From positions 1 through 45,241 of the forward strand of contig JBCDCH010000029.1 of NCBI GenBank assembly GCA_039182125.1: a stretch of DNA of 45,241 nucleotides. The letters run 5' to 3'. Within the stretch, counting starts at the first letter, position 1, and each line of letters begins with the position of its first letter. The position numbers and the translations under genes are program-made. The notes under the pieces were generated by a model. The model did no database searches. It was given only the letters and a program-made list of their open reading frames with translations, and had not been told where the DNA came from. The stretch comes from Planctomycetota bacterium. GTDB taxonomy: Bacteria; Planctomycetota; Phycisphaerae; Tepidisphaerales; Tepidisphaeraceae. Positions 7,127-15,805 of the stretch are shown in pieces.

Positions 7127-8109
7127 AACACGGTTGTGCCGACAACACCGCCACCCGCGAAACCCGAATCGAAGCCCGAGCCGAAGGTGAAGGACTGACC
7201 GCCGAGGAATCCGCCGCCATAACTGAACGGCCCGAAGCCGCGATTGCCGAACCCGAAGCCACGGTTGCCAAACCCGCGTCCAAAGCCGAAACCGAACGTC
7301 TCGCTCACGGGCCGGAAACGGTCCACGCGCCGTGAGAACCGGGCAAACGCGAGTGCGCGATCCGCTGCCCGTTCGGTGGCGTTGCGGAACCGGGACATCG
7401 CGAGAAACTCGATCCGCAACTGCTTCACCATGTTGGTCGCGTGAGCGATCTCCGGATCGTTGGCCAACGCGGTCTCGATCTCCCGACGCATGTCACGCAG
7501 GTTCTCACCGGCCTCAAGGAAAACCCGGCGGGCGGCGTCCACGTCTTCATTCGCATCGAGCGCGCCCCGTTGGTAAGCGGTGATCTGGCGTGAGTAAGCA
7601 AGCTTGGACTCGGCCAAATCGGCGACGTATTGCATGTCGGCGTTCGGACCACCGCGAGCGTCTTCAATCTGCAACTCGACCTGACGCTGCACGCGGACCA
7701 AGGCGGCATACTCAGTGTCATCCATCAACCGGTCGAGCACTTCCGCACGCGCTTGCTGATACTTACTCCATGCCTCCCGCTCGGACCGAACGGCGTCGGC
7801 AAAGGCTGGCATCGACTGCATCTGATCGCGTTTGCGATCGATCAACCGAATCTGGTCCGACTGCGCAGTACGAAAGGACCACTTGCTGATGCCGTAGAGG
7901 TATTCGACGCGCGGAACTTGCTCGACGAGCGTCAGGGGCAACCCGTCAGGGCCACGCTGGACGTACTCGATCGACGGCTCACTTTGCCAGAACGGCGAGC
8001 CGACGCCATTTTGTCCGGTCCCACCGCTGGCTCCGGGCTGGGATGTCTGCCCCAGGGCAAGAAGTGGCAGTGCCGCGGCCGTGGCGAGTGCAATAAGTTG
8101 GGTTCGCAT
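7012..8109 (-). CDS. Secreted protein with coiled-coil body, Gly-Phe-rich region and C-terminal 9-residue repeats
   Basis: A 365-residue protein of unrecognised family. The N-terminus MRTQLIALATAAALPLLALG looks like a signal peptide; I start there (8109) because AAAGGA lies upstream and the longer frame to 8214 adds a cysteine-rich stretch. Residues from about 80 to 240 are charged and predicted helical (for example RRVFLEAGENLRDMRREIE). A Gly/Phe-rich region with FGFGFGRGFGNRGFG follows. The end is a tandem array of FTRTPSGPQ-type units. A surface or matrix protein is one possibility, but the sequence does not show function. The AGCS symporter gene is upstream on the same strand. Confidence 0.7.
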   Translation of the reverse strand: MRTQLIALATAAALPLLALGQTSQPGASGGTGQNGVGSPFWQSEPSIEYVQRGPDGLPLTLVEQVPRVEYLYGISKWSFRTAQSDQIRLIDRKRDQMQSMPAFADAVRSEREAWSKYQQARAEVLDRLMDDTEYAALVRVQRQVELQIEDARGGPNADMQYVADLAESKLAYSRQITAYQRGALDANEDVDAARRVFLEAGENLRDMRREIETALANDPEIAHATNMVKQLRIEFLAMSRFRNATERAADRALAFARFSRRVDRFRPVSETFGFGFGRGFGNRGFGFGNRGFGPFSYGGGFLGGQSFTFGSGFDSGFAGGGVVGTTVFREPRFTRTPSGPQFTRTPSGRQFTRTPSGPQFTRTPD

Positions 8110-8210
8110 CAGGATCGTTCCTTTCGCCGACGAACAGCAAGACAAATGCCGGCACCCCCTTGGACACTCGTATCGACCAAAGGTTCCCGGGGTCCGCGAA
8201 CATTCGCCGG

Positions 8211-10070
8211 TCATTCCACGTCATGCCCGCTCACGACGTCCGAGAGCTTGGGATTTTCGTGGGAATCCAGCTCGCCACGCTTCAGGCGGCCGATGTAGTT
8301 GTGGTACGCCTTCATCGCCTGTGGAGCGAACACCCACATCAACGGGATGTTCACCACCAGCATCACGCCCAGACCGAGCGAGGTCCACATGTCCAGCTCG
8401 ATATCGGTCGTGATCAGGTTCGGAATACACGTTACGGCGATGATGATGCAGTAGATCAGCTTGTACGGGTAAACGAAGTACGGCTGCATGCTGCGGCCGG
8501 CCGTGTCGGAGCCTGCGATCGCGTCGACCACCCAGATGACGCCCTGTTCGCCGTAGTAGCTCCAAGAGATCATCGTGCTGATGGCGAACAGCCAAATTGC
8601 GATGGATACCAGCCACTTGCCCAGGCCCGGCTGAACACGGTCGAACGCATGGGCCGTGAGCGAACTGCCCGCATAATCGCCGTAAATTCCGGTGTCGGGC
8701 ACGCCGTCGACGACGACGAGCGTCGGCGGGATATCGCTGGAGATCTCGCCCCACTTCACGACCAGCTCCGGCACATCGTCGGTGCCCACGTTTTCGACCT
8801 TGCCGGTGAGTTTCTTGATCGACGTGCCTGAATCCTCATCGGTGCTGCCGAGGTAGCGGACGAACATCGTTTCCTTGGCGACCCAGTCCACGCCGTCGTC
8901 GATCGCCGCGATCCGACGAGCGTCTTCGGTCTTGGGCGGAAGCGCTACGACGGGCGTGTCGGGGAGCGTGTAGGTGTCTTCCTTGGCACCGCCCTCGTCG
9001 TCGACGGCCGGGACGAGGCTGAGCATGCCGGCATCCGCGACGACCGCCTCGGCCGGCCGGTTGTACGCGCCGCTGGACATGATGACCAACGCCGTCACCG
9101 TGCAGACGATGATCGTGTCGATCAACGGCTCGAGTCCGGCGACCACGCCCTCGCGGACCGGCTCGTCGGTCTTGGCCGCAGAGTGGGCGATCGGCGCGCT
9201 GCCTTGACCGGCCTCGCTACTGAACAACGCTCGTTTGACGCCCCAGAGGAAAGCGTACCCGAAGCTACCGCCGATGAACGCGCCCGACGCGGATTGCTCT
9301 TCCAGCCCAAGGCCCGCCTTCACGATCGTCGCGAGCATGCTCGGCACGTCACCGATGTTCAGGACCAGCACATACAGCCCGGCGATCAGGTACACGACAC
9401 ACATGAACGGCACGATGATCGACGCGACCCGGCCGATGACCTTGATGCCGCCGATGATGACCACCGCAACGACGACCGCGAGGATCACGCCGCTGTAAAG
9501 CTGGTTGACCCCAAAGTAGTCGCGCGTGGTGTTGGCCACGTTCCACGCCTGGAACATGTTGCCGCCGGTGATGGCCGAGATGATGAGCGTGACGACGAAG
9601 ATGCCGCCGATGATGGTGCCGAGCGGCTTGAGGCCCATCTTGGCAAACCCCTGCTGCGCGACGAACATCGGTCCGCCGTGCGGGTTGGATGGGTTCTCGG
9701 TGTTTCGGTAGAGCATGGACTGCGTGACTTCGGTCATCTTCAGCGCCATGCCGAGGATGCCGATCACCCACATCCAGAACACGGCTCCCGGTCCGCCAAG
9801 TGCCACGGCCACCGCGACGCCGGCGATGTTCCCCAAGCCGACCGTCGCGCTCAGCGCCGTCGAAAGCGCCTGGAAGTGGTTGATCGCGCCGGGATCACCC
9901 TTGTCGTCGTACTTGCCACGAATGACGGCAGCCCCGTGCGTGATGGCCCGGTACTGTCCGAACGCGGTCCAGATCGTGAAGAGCAAGCCGGTCCCGAGCA
10001 GTGCGAAGAGCACGTACTCGTGGAAGAGATAGCCGTTGACTTCGTTGACGAAAGCTTCGATTTGTTCCAT
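8211..10070 (-). CDS. Sodium:amino acid symporter, AGCS family, with an extra soluble insert
   Basis: A 619-residue membrane protein of the alanine/glycine:cation symporter family, which imports small amino acids with Na+. Family blocks include ALSATVGLGNIAGVAVA (about 73-89), GGPMFVAQQGF, AITGGNMFQAWN and FSSEAGQGSAPIAHSAA (283-299). After SSGAYNR (332-338) the usual short loop is replaced by about 125 hydrophilic residues. The family sequence resumes at LTAHAFDRVQPGLGKW (471 onward), followed by ISWSYYGEQG. Members are usually 450-500 residues long. The insert holds charged and beta-like stretches and matches nothing I recognise. An M16 peptidase gene lies upstream. Confidence 0.88.
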   Translation of the reverse strand: MEQIEAFVNEVNGYLFHEYVLFALLGTGLLFTIWTAFGQYRAITHGAAVIRGKYDDKGDPGAINHFQALSTALSATVGLGNIAGVAVAVALGGPGAVFWMWVIGILGMALKMTEVTQSMLYRNTENPSNPHGGPMFVAQQGFAKMGLKPLGTIIGGIFVVTLIISAITGGNMFQAWNVANTTRDYFGVNQLYSGVILAVVVAVVIIGGIKVIGRVASIIVPFMCVVYLIAGLYVLVLNIGDVPSMLATIVKAGLGLEEQSASGAFIGGSFGYAFLWGVKRALFSSEAGQGSAPIAHSAAKTDEPVREGVVAGLEPLIDTIIVCTVTALVIMSSGAYNRPAEAVVADAGMLSLVPAVDDEGGAKEDTYTLPDTPVVALPPKTEDARRIAAIDDGVDWVAKETMFVRYLGSTDEDSGTSIKKLTGKVENVGTDDVPELVVKWGEISSDIPPTLVVVDGVPDTGIYGDYAGSSLTAHAFDRVQPGLGKWLVSIAIWLFAISTMISWSYYGEQGVIWVVDAIAGSDTAGRSMQPYFVYPYKLIYCIIIAVTCIPNLITTDIELDMWTSLGLGVMLVVNIPLMWVFAPQAMKAYHNYIGRLKRGELDSHENPKLSDVVSGHDVE

Positions 10071-10126
10071 GAGGTCGGTGCGGGCGGGTGTTGCGGAGCA
10101 GCGTCGCGATGGCCACGAATAGCTAA

Positions 10127-10158
10127 GCGGCCGACACCGAATGATCGGGGTCGGCCGC
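10127..10158 (-). terminator. Hairpin after the M16 peptidase gene
   Basis: A 14-bp inverted repeat with one mismatch (10127-10140 with 10145-10158, core CGGCCGAC/GTCGGCCG) and loop ATGA. On the minus strand it begins 34 bases after the peptidase stop and is followed by TTAGCTATT, a weak T tract. It is a probable terminator before the AGCS gene. Confidence 0.5.
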
Positions 10159-10192
10159 GAATGTGCAAGTCAATCTGGTTTTGGGCGTCGGA

Positions 10193-13042
10193 TTACCGCT
10201 GCAAAGGCATCGGCAAAACCGTGATCTCACCCATGCCGTCGAGTTGTGGCTTGAGAACCTCGGCCGGGCCGACCATCACGATCGTGAACTTCTCCGGATC
10301 GACATGCGTCCGCATCACCCGCTGCACGTCTTCGAGCGTGACGGCGTTAACCTTCCGCGGAAGAGTGTCGTAGTAGTCGATCGGGTAGCCGTTGAGCTCG
10401 ATCGTGACCCGACGGCCGGCCTGCTGGCCAATCGTCTGGGTCTGCATGACCATGAAGCCGGAGACAATCTGCTGGGCTTCTTCGAGCTCATCGGTCGTCA
10501 CCGGCTCGTCGATCATCTTCTGGAGCACCTCGAACGAACTGGTGATCGCCTCCGCCGCGGTCTCGGGCCTGGTTGCAACGCTCACGGCGAAACGGCCGTC
10601 GATCCGGCCCGGATTGAAGAACGCCGACGCGCCATAGGTCAGCCCCTTCTCGGCACGCAGATACTGGTTCATCCGGCTGTCGATTCCGTTGGAAAGGATC
10701 TGGCTCGCGACGCTGCCGGCGAAACGATCGTCGCTCTGGTTGTCGTAGGCGCGAATCCCCATGAGGATCTCGGCCTGCTGGCCGGTGGGGTTGTCGACGA
10801 TGATGATCTCGCGCTGGTCCGCGCGGGCCGGGAGTTCGTAAGTGATCGACGGAATCTCGCCCGCCTTCCAGTCGGCGGTGAGTTGCTCGGCGTATGTCTC
10901 GGCCGTCTCCCGATCGACATCACCGGCAAAGAACAGCATCGCCCCGGTCGGCTGGTAGACGGTTTCGTACCACGCCTTCACGTCATCGAGTGTGATCGCG
11001 GCAAGTGACTGGAGCGTCGAGTTACGGCCGAGCGGCGACGCGCCGTAGAGCGCCGTCGACATCTCCCGGCCGGTGATCGCGGATGGGTTGACCAGCGTCT
11101 GCGTCAAGCCCGATTGCGCCTGGGCTTTGAGTTTGGCGAACTCGTCAGCAGGGAACGTCGGGGTCGCGAGGATGAGCTTGGTCAGTTCGACGGCTTCCCC
11201 GAACTGATCAACGGTCGTGCGGCCGGAAACGCGGGTGTGGTCGCCGTTGTCGGAGACGCCAACGGCAATGCCGCGAGCTTCGAGCTGTTCGGAGAGTTCC
11301 GCGGAAGTCATGCCCTCGACGCCGCGGCTGAGCATCGACGCAGTGATCGAGGCAAGGCCTTCCTTACCGGCCGGCTCGACATGTCCGCCGGTCGGTAGGA
11401 TCAGATCCCACGTCACCGTCGGAATCCGATCGTCGGGAAGAACGATCACTTTCACGCCGTTGACGGTAAACGTCTCGCCCTTGACGAAATCGGCACTGAG
11501 CGCGTCGGTGTTGTACGGCGGTTCGGTGGGCCAGTCGGCGGGGAAGCCGACGGCGACCGATTGGGTGGCGGGCTGGGTCGTCGCGTGATCGTCGACCATC
11601 ACCAAAGTGTCTTCGAAATCGACCGCGGCGGCTTCCTGTGTCGCCGGTGCTTCGTCGGCCTCGCGGCTGTCGAAGTCCTCGCCGACGCCGGGGCGATAGT
11701 GCAGGATCGAAAGCCGCTGCGGCGTGAGGTAGGTGTTGGCGACACGCTTGATGTCCTCGACAGTGACGGCCTCGATCTTCTCACCTGCACGGTTCACCCG
11801 CGCGATGTCACCGCCGAAGACGGCCTCCTCACCGAGCCGGGTCGCGACGGAATTGGCGGTGGCAACGGAGTTGATCAGGCCGAGCTTGGCCTGCGTCTTG
11901 GCCTTAGCAAGCTCTTCTTCGGTCGGGCCTTCTTCCTTGATCCGCTCGATGACTTGGAGCAACGCGGCCTCGGACGCATCGGGGTCGCTGCTTGGAAGCA
12001 GTCCGATGAACGCCAGCAAAAGCCCTTGGTCTTGAAGCTGTTGGTTGCCGGCCTGAGCGGCGGTGGCGATCGGGGTGTCATTACCGACGAGCGCCTCGTA
12101 CAGCCGACTGCTACGGCCGTCGCCGAGAATGCTGCTCAGCATGTTCAACGCGTACTGATCATCGTCGCCGTAATCGGTCGTCTTCCACGCAAACACGATC
12201 TGCGTCAGCGGGATGTTGGTCTTGTAAACGACCTTCTTTTTCGTCTCGGTCTGTTCCGGCTCGACGGGGCTGGGGCGGTCGAAATCGTCGCCGGCGGGGA
12301 TCCATGCGTAATAGGTGTCGACCCACTGCTTGGCCTGCTCGACATCGAACTGGCCGGCGATGATCAGGGCGGCGTTGTTCGGGTTGTAGTACACGTCATG
12401 GAACGCCTGCAACTCGTGCGGCTGGGCGGCGGCGAGGTCGTCCATGTCGCCGATCGGCGTCCACTGGTAGTGATGCTCCTCGTACGCCAACTCGAAGAGG
12501 TCTTCGAACAGTTCGCCATACGGCGGGTTGGCCACACGCAAACGCCACTCTTCGTTGACGACGTTCCGCTCGGTGTCCAACACCGACGGCGTCACCTGGA
12601 AGCTCGCCATCCGGTCGGCCTCGAGGTAAAGCGCCATCTCGAGATGATTGCTCGGCACCGTGTTGATGTATGTCGTCTGGTCGAAGCTGGTGAACGCGTT
12701 GGAGTTGCCCCCGGTCGCGTTGATCAGGTCCATGTGCTGCTCGGAAGCGACGTGAGCCGATCCGCGAAACATCATGTGCTCGAACATGTGAGCGAAGCCC
12801 CGGCGGTCGGGCTGCTCGTCACGACTGCCGACGTGATACAGCACGCGGACGTGCACCACCGGCGCGTTGTCCATTGGCGCGTAGATAACTTGCAAGCCGT
12901 TGGCGAGAGTTTCGGTTTCGTAGTCGATGGTCGGCACGGTCAGTTCCTCGGCCACGGAAAAAGCAAGGGCGGGCGACACGCTGGGTGCCCCGACCAGGCC
13001 GGCGACGGCGGCAATCATCGTGGATGCGGCGAGATGTCTCAT
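10193..13042 (-). CDS. M16 family zinc metallopeptidase, two-repeat form
   Basis: A 949-residue protein with an N-terminal signal peptide (about residues 1-28). The first M16 domain has the inverted zinc motif HMFEH (H85-E88-H89) within GFAHMFEHMMFRG, with the downstream glutamates in NVVNEEWRLR. The second half, from about residue 490, is a pitrilysin-like repeat that lacks the HxxEH motif. The two halves would form the clamshell used by M16 enzymes to degrade peptides. Likely periplasmic or surface-associated. No Shine-Dalgarno is seen. It is divergent from mdh, 83 bp away. Confidence 0.9.
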   Translation of the reverse strand: MRHLAASTMIAAVAGLVGAPSVSPALAFSVAEELTVPTIDYETETLANGLQVIYAPMDNAPVVHVRVLYHVGSRDEQPDRRGFAHMFEHMMFRGSAHVASEQHMDLINATGGNSNAFTSFDQTTYINTVPSNHLEMALYLEADRMASFQVTPSVLDTERNVVNEEWRLRVANPPYGELFEDLFELAYEEHHYQWTPIGDMDDLAAAQPHELQAFHDVYYNPNNAALIIAGQFDVEQAKQWVDTYYAWIPAGDDFDRPSPVEPEQTETKKKVVYKTNIPLTQIVFAWKTTDYGDDDQYALNMLSSILGDGRSSRLYEALVGNDTPIATAAQAGNQQLQDQGLLLAFIGLLPSSDPDASEAALLQVIERIKEEGPTEEELAKAKTQAKLGLINSVATANSVATRLGEEAVFGGDIARVNRAGEKIEAVTVEDIKRVANTYLTPQRLSILHYRPGVGEDFDSREADEAPATQEAAAVDFEDTLVMVDDHATTQPATQSVAVGFPADWPTEPPYNTDALSADFVKGETFTVNGVKVIVLPDDRIPTVTWDLILPTGGHVEPAGKEGLASITASMLSRGVEGMTSAELSEQLEARGIAVGVSDNGDHTRVSGRTTVDQFGEAVELTKLILATPTFPADEFAKLKAQAQSGLTQTLVNPSAITGREMSTALYGASPLGRNSTLQSLAAITLDDVKAWYETVYQPTGAMLFFAGDVDRETAETYAEQLTADWKAGEIPSITYELPARADQREIIIVDNPTGQQAEILMGIRAYDNQSDDRFAGSVASQILSNGIDSRMNQYLRAEKGLTYGASAFFNPGRIDGRFAVSVATRPETAAEAITSSFEVLQKMIDEPVTTDELEEAQQIVSGFMVMQTQTIGQQAGRRVTIELNGYPIDYYDTLPRKVNAVTLEDVQRVMRTHVDPEKFTIVMVGPAEVLKPQLDGMGEITVLPMPLQR

Positions 13043-13125
13043 GAGGCAACTTTAGGCGACCAGATTGCAAGTCCGGCCGGGACCGACATAATCCCCCGCC
13101 CCAACCTCGTACCCGAAAGGACATC

Positions 13126-14073
13126 ATGGGCCGCGCGAAAATCACGATCATCGGAGCTGGAAACGTCGGAGCCACCTGCGCCCACTGGGCCGCGTCCAAG
13201 GAGCTGGGCGACATCGTCCTGCTCGACATCGCCGAGATCAACGGCGAGAAGAACACCATGCCTCAGGGCAAGGCGCTCGACCTCTACGAAGCCTCCCCCG
13301 TTGAAGGCTTCGACTGCAAGATCACCGGCACCAGCGACTACGAGGACACTGTCGGCAGCGACGTGATCATCCTCACCGCCGGCCTGCCGCGTAAGCCCGG
13401 CATGTCCCGCGACGACCTGATCGCCAAGAACACCGAGATCGTCAAGCACTGCGCCGAGAACGCCGGCAAGGCCTCGCCCAACGCGACGATGATCGTCGTG
13501 TCCAATCCGCTCGACGCGATGGTGTACGTCGCTTGGAAAGCGTCGGGCTTCGCGACCAACAAGGTCGTCGGCCAGGCCGGCGTGCTCGACACGGCACGCT
13601 ACCGATCCTTCCTTGCCGAAGAAGTCGGCTGCAGCGTCGAAGATGTGCAAGCCCTCTTGCTCGGCGGCCACGGCGACGACATGGTCCCGCTCAGCCGTTA
13701 CACGTTCGCTGGCGGCATCCCGATCACGCAGCTGGTCGCGCCCGAGCGCCTGGAAGAGATCATCACCCGCGCCCGCAAGGGTGGTGGCGAGATCGTCAGC
13801 CTGCTCAAGACCGGCAGCGCGTTCTACGCCCCGTCCGCCGCGTCGGTCCAGATGGCCGAGGCGATCATCAAGGACAAGAAACGCATCCTTCCCTGTGCCG
13901 CCTACTGCGACAGCGAGTATGGCATCGGTGGCTACTTCGTCGGCGTCCCCTGCCTCCTCGGTGCCGACGGCGTCGAGAAGGTCTACGAGATCGACCTCGA
14001 CGACGCTGAGAAAGCCGCGTTCCAGACGAGTATCGACCACGTCAAGGAACTGGTCGCCGCGGTGAAGATGTGA
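13126..14073 (+). CDS. mdh: Malate dehydrogenase
   Basis: A 315-residue NAD-dependent enzyme of the LDH-like MDH group, interconverting malate and oxaloacetate in the TCA cycle. The Rossmann motif is GAGNVGA (10-16) and the cofactor-selecting aspartate is in VLLDIAE. The substrate loop [10 protein letters not shown] carries the arginine that marks malate rather than lactate specificity. The catalytic block is [10 protein letters not shown], where the catalytic histidine follows GG. AAAGGA lies 5 bases before the ATG. A hairpin terminator follows, inside the end of the opposing gene, whose stop begins 2 bp after this one. Confidence 0.95.
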   Translation: MGRAKITIIGAGNVGATCAHWAASKELGDIVLLDIAEINGEKNTMPQGKALDLYEASPVEGFDCKITGTSDYEDTVGSDVIILTAGLPRKPGMSRDDLIAKNTEIVKHCAENAGKASPNATMIVVSNPLDAMVYVAWKASGFATNKVVGQAGVLDTARYRSFLAEEVGCSVEDVQALLLGGHGDDMVPLSRYTFAGGIPITQLVAPERLEEIITRARKGGGEIVSLLKTGSAFYAPSAASVQMAEAIIKDKKRILPCAAYCDSEYGIGGYFVGVPCLLGADGVEKVYEIDLDDAEKAAFQTSIDHVKELVAAVKM

Positions 14074-14074
14074 G

Positions 14075-15700
14075 TCAATGCGTCAACGTTTGACCGGCGG
14101 CCCTCGGTGACACCCGAGGGCCGCTCCTCATGAGACGCTGCCCCACGACCGCCGCGATCACCGTCGCCACGGCGCCGTACAAGCATGCCGACACGACCGC
14201 GGCCGGATCGTCCCACCGACCCCACATCCGACCCGACAACGCAAACGCGGCCTGCGGTAGCACGATCAGCACACCGACAATTGCCGCAAGCACATTCCAC
14301 CCGCGCTCCGCGCGTCCGAGCCAGACGAACAACAGGACTGTCGCCGGCAGTTCGTAGGCGATGACGTTTTGCAGCGTGATGGCCGAGCGTGGGTCCGTGG
14401 AGTCCAGCAGCGGCGGACTGTTGCGCAAGACGAACGCAACGCCAAACCCGGCCACCGCCCACCACCGCGCCGCCAACCGCCGCAGACTGTGGCGCTCGTC
14501 CGTGTCCGACGGCTCGGTCAACAACCAAGCTCCCACCACGCTCAGCAACAGCGGCAGCGTTCGACTGGGTAGGCTGCTCCCGCTCCAGTGGTCATACGCC
14601 CAACCGCCCAGCAGTGGACCCGCCCAAAGCTTCGGGCCGGGAAAGTTGATCAGCGGCAGATTCGTCCAGAGCCCTTCGCGAAAGTCGGTGCGGAACACCG
14701 TGTCGAAAGCCGGCACCACGGCGAGAACCAATAGCACGCCGCCCAACCGTCTCCGTGTGGCGACCGACACGCCGATCGGCCAACGCGTGATCCACGCACC
14801 GACGAGCCTTGGCAGCCGCAGAACCACGATCAACCGCAACACCAGCCCGCCGACCACGACCCATCCGACGATGCCCGCCACCGCGGCGACGACGGCCACG
14901 CCTGCAGCCGACATGCCCGCGCCGCTGTTGAGCTGCGTGTCGCGTTGGAACTGCCAATCGACCGCCGCGGGCAGGACGACGTTGAGCCCGACCACGCCTG
15001 CCATGGCGACGATCGTCAGCCACGCCGTCCGCGTCGTCGCCACCCGCAGCGGCTCGTCGACCAACCGCCCTGCGACGCGAATCAGGTAAAGCCAAAACAA
15101 CACCGCCAGCGGAAAATCGAGCCCGCCCAACAACACCGGCACCAACCGACCTAGCCGACCGTCGCTGCCGTAGTAGCTGATGCCGTTGGCGGACGCGAAG
15201 TGCCCAAATGCAATGCCGATCAGCACAACGCTGACCCAGCGAACGAGCTTGCGAAACACACCGCCCTGCTCGCCGATCGGCTTCGCCGTCACCAGCAACA
15301 AGCCGGCGATGGTGAGCGTCGTCGCGATGATGCCACGCATGCCCAGCGGCCCGGGTGCGTCGCCGATCGACCTTTGCAGCATCGACAGCGCGAACGGCCT
15401 TGGCCCGGGCACGCCCACCGCCGTCGAAAAGCCGGTGTACCGCCCACGCCAACCGTAAAACGTCGATCCGAAGTTGCCCAGGCCCACGACGTCGATCGCG
15501 GCGAAGCTGCCGATGGCCACGAGTATCAACCCCAACAGCACGCAACCGCACCATGGCCAATCACGGCGCAGCAGACGGCGACGTTCGGCAAGGTCACCCC
15601 GGCTTGTCCCGCACTCCGGGCACGGCGTCGCATCGTCGCTACCCCGCAGGTCATACCCGCATTGTTCGCACGGCTCCGCCGTCTGCATGCCCATGACCAT
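14075..15700 (-). CDS. Zinc-ribbon polytopic membrane protein
   Basis: About 541 residues. The N-terminus has a two-CxxC zinc ribbon (CEQCGYDLRGS and CPECG within the first 35 residues), then about a dozen hydrophobic segments, the first at WCGCVLLGLILVAIGSFAAI. This arrangement is common in planctomycetes, and function is unknown. The frame stays open to 16462 but that part is antisense to the lipoprotein gene, so I start at one of three nearby in-frame ATGs (15700, 15694, 15688). The last 20 codons contain the mdh terminator hairpin on the opposite strand. Confidence 0.7.
   Translation of the reverse strand: MVMGMQTAEPCEQCGYDLRGSDDATPCPECGTSRGDLAERRRLLRRDWPWCGCVLLGLILVAIGSFAAIDVVGLGNFGSTFYGWRGRYTGFSTAVGVPGPRPFALSMLQRSIGDAPGPLGMRGIIATTLTIAGLLLVTAKPIGEQGGVFRKLVRWVSVVLIGIAFGHFASANGISYYGSDGRLGRLVPVLLGGLDFPLAVLFWLYLIRVAGRLVDEPLRVATTRTAWLTIVAMAGVVGLNVVLPAAVDWQFQRDTQLNSGAGMSAAGVAVVAAVAGIVGWVVVGGLVLRLIVVLRLPRLVGAWITRWPIGVSVATRRRLGGVLLVLAVVPAFDTVFRTDFREGLWTNLPLINFPGPKLWAGPLLGGWAYDHWSGSSLPSRTLPLLLSVVGAWLLTEPSDTDERHSLRRLAARWWAVAGFGVAFVLRNSPPLLDSTDPRSAITLQNVIAYELPATVLLFVWLGRAERGWNVLAAIVGVLIVLPQAAFALSGRMWGRWDDPAAVVSACLYGAVATVIAAVVGQRLMRSGPRVSPRAAGQTLTH
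14097..14124 (+). terminator. Hairpin terminator of mdh, within the opposing coding sequence
   Basis: A perfect 11-bp stem GCGGCCCTCGG/CCGAGGGCCGC (14097-14107 with 14114-14124) with a 6-base loop, beginning 23 bases after the mdh stop. There is no long T tract (TCCTCATG follows). On the other strand it encodes residues near the C-terminus of the zinc-ribbon protein. Confidence 0.6.
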
Positions 15701-15805
15701 CACGATAAGAACTTTGCCCTTCGACGAGACACGCAACCTGGCACGATCTTCGCAACTTGCCACGGCCCGGCCCAGCCCGGTACCTTGGCGTCCGTGAAGC
15801 CCAGG

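Noticed and set aside
11561-13366. 601-codon + strand open frame
   Set aside because: It is antisense to the M16 peptidase, which has clear motifs; long antisense frames are expected in high-GC DNA.
15200-15805. Upstream extension of the beta-propeller lipoprotein
   Set aside because: It would bury the signal peptide and lipobox and is antisense to the zinc-ribbon gene.
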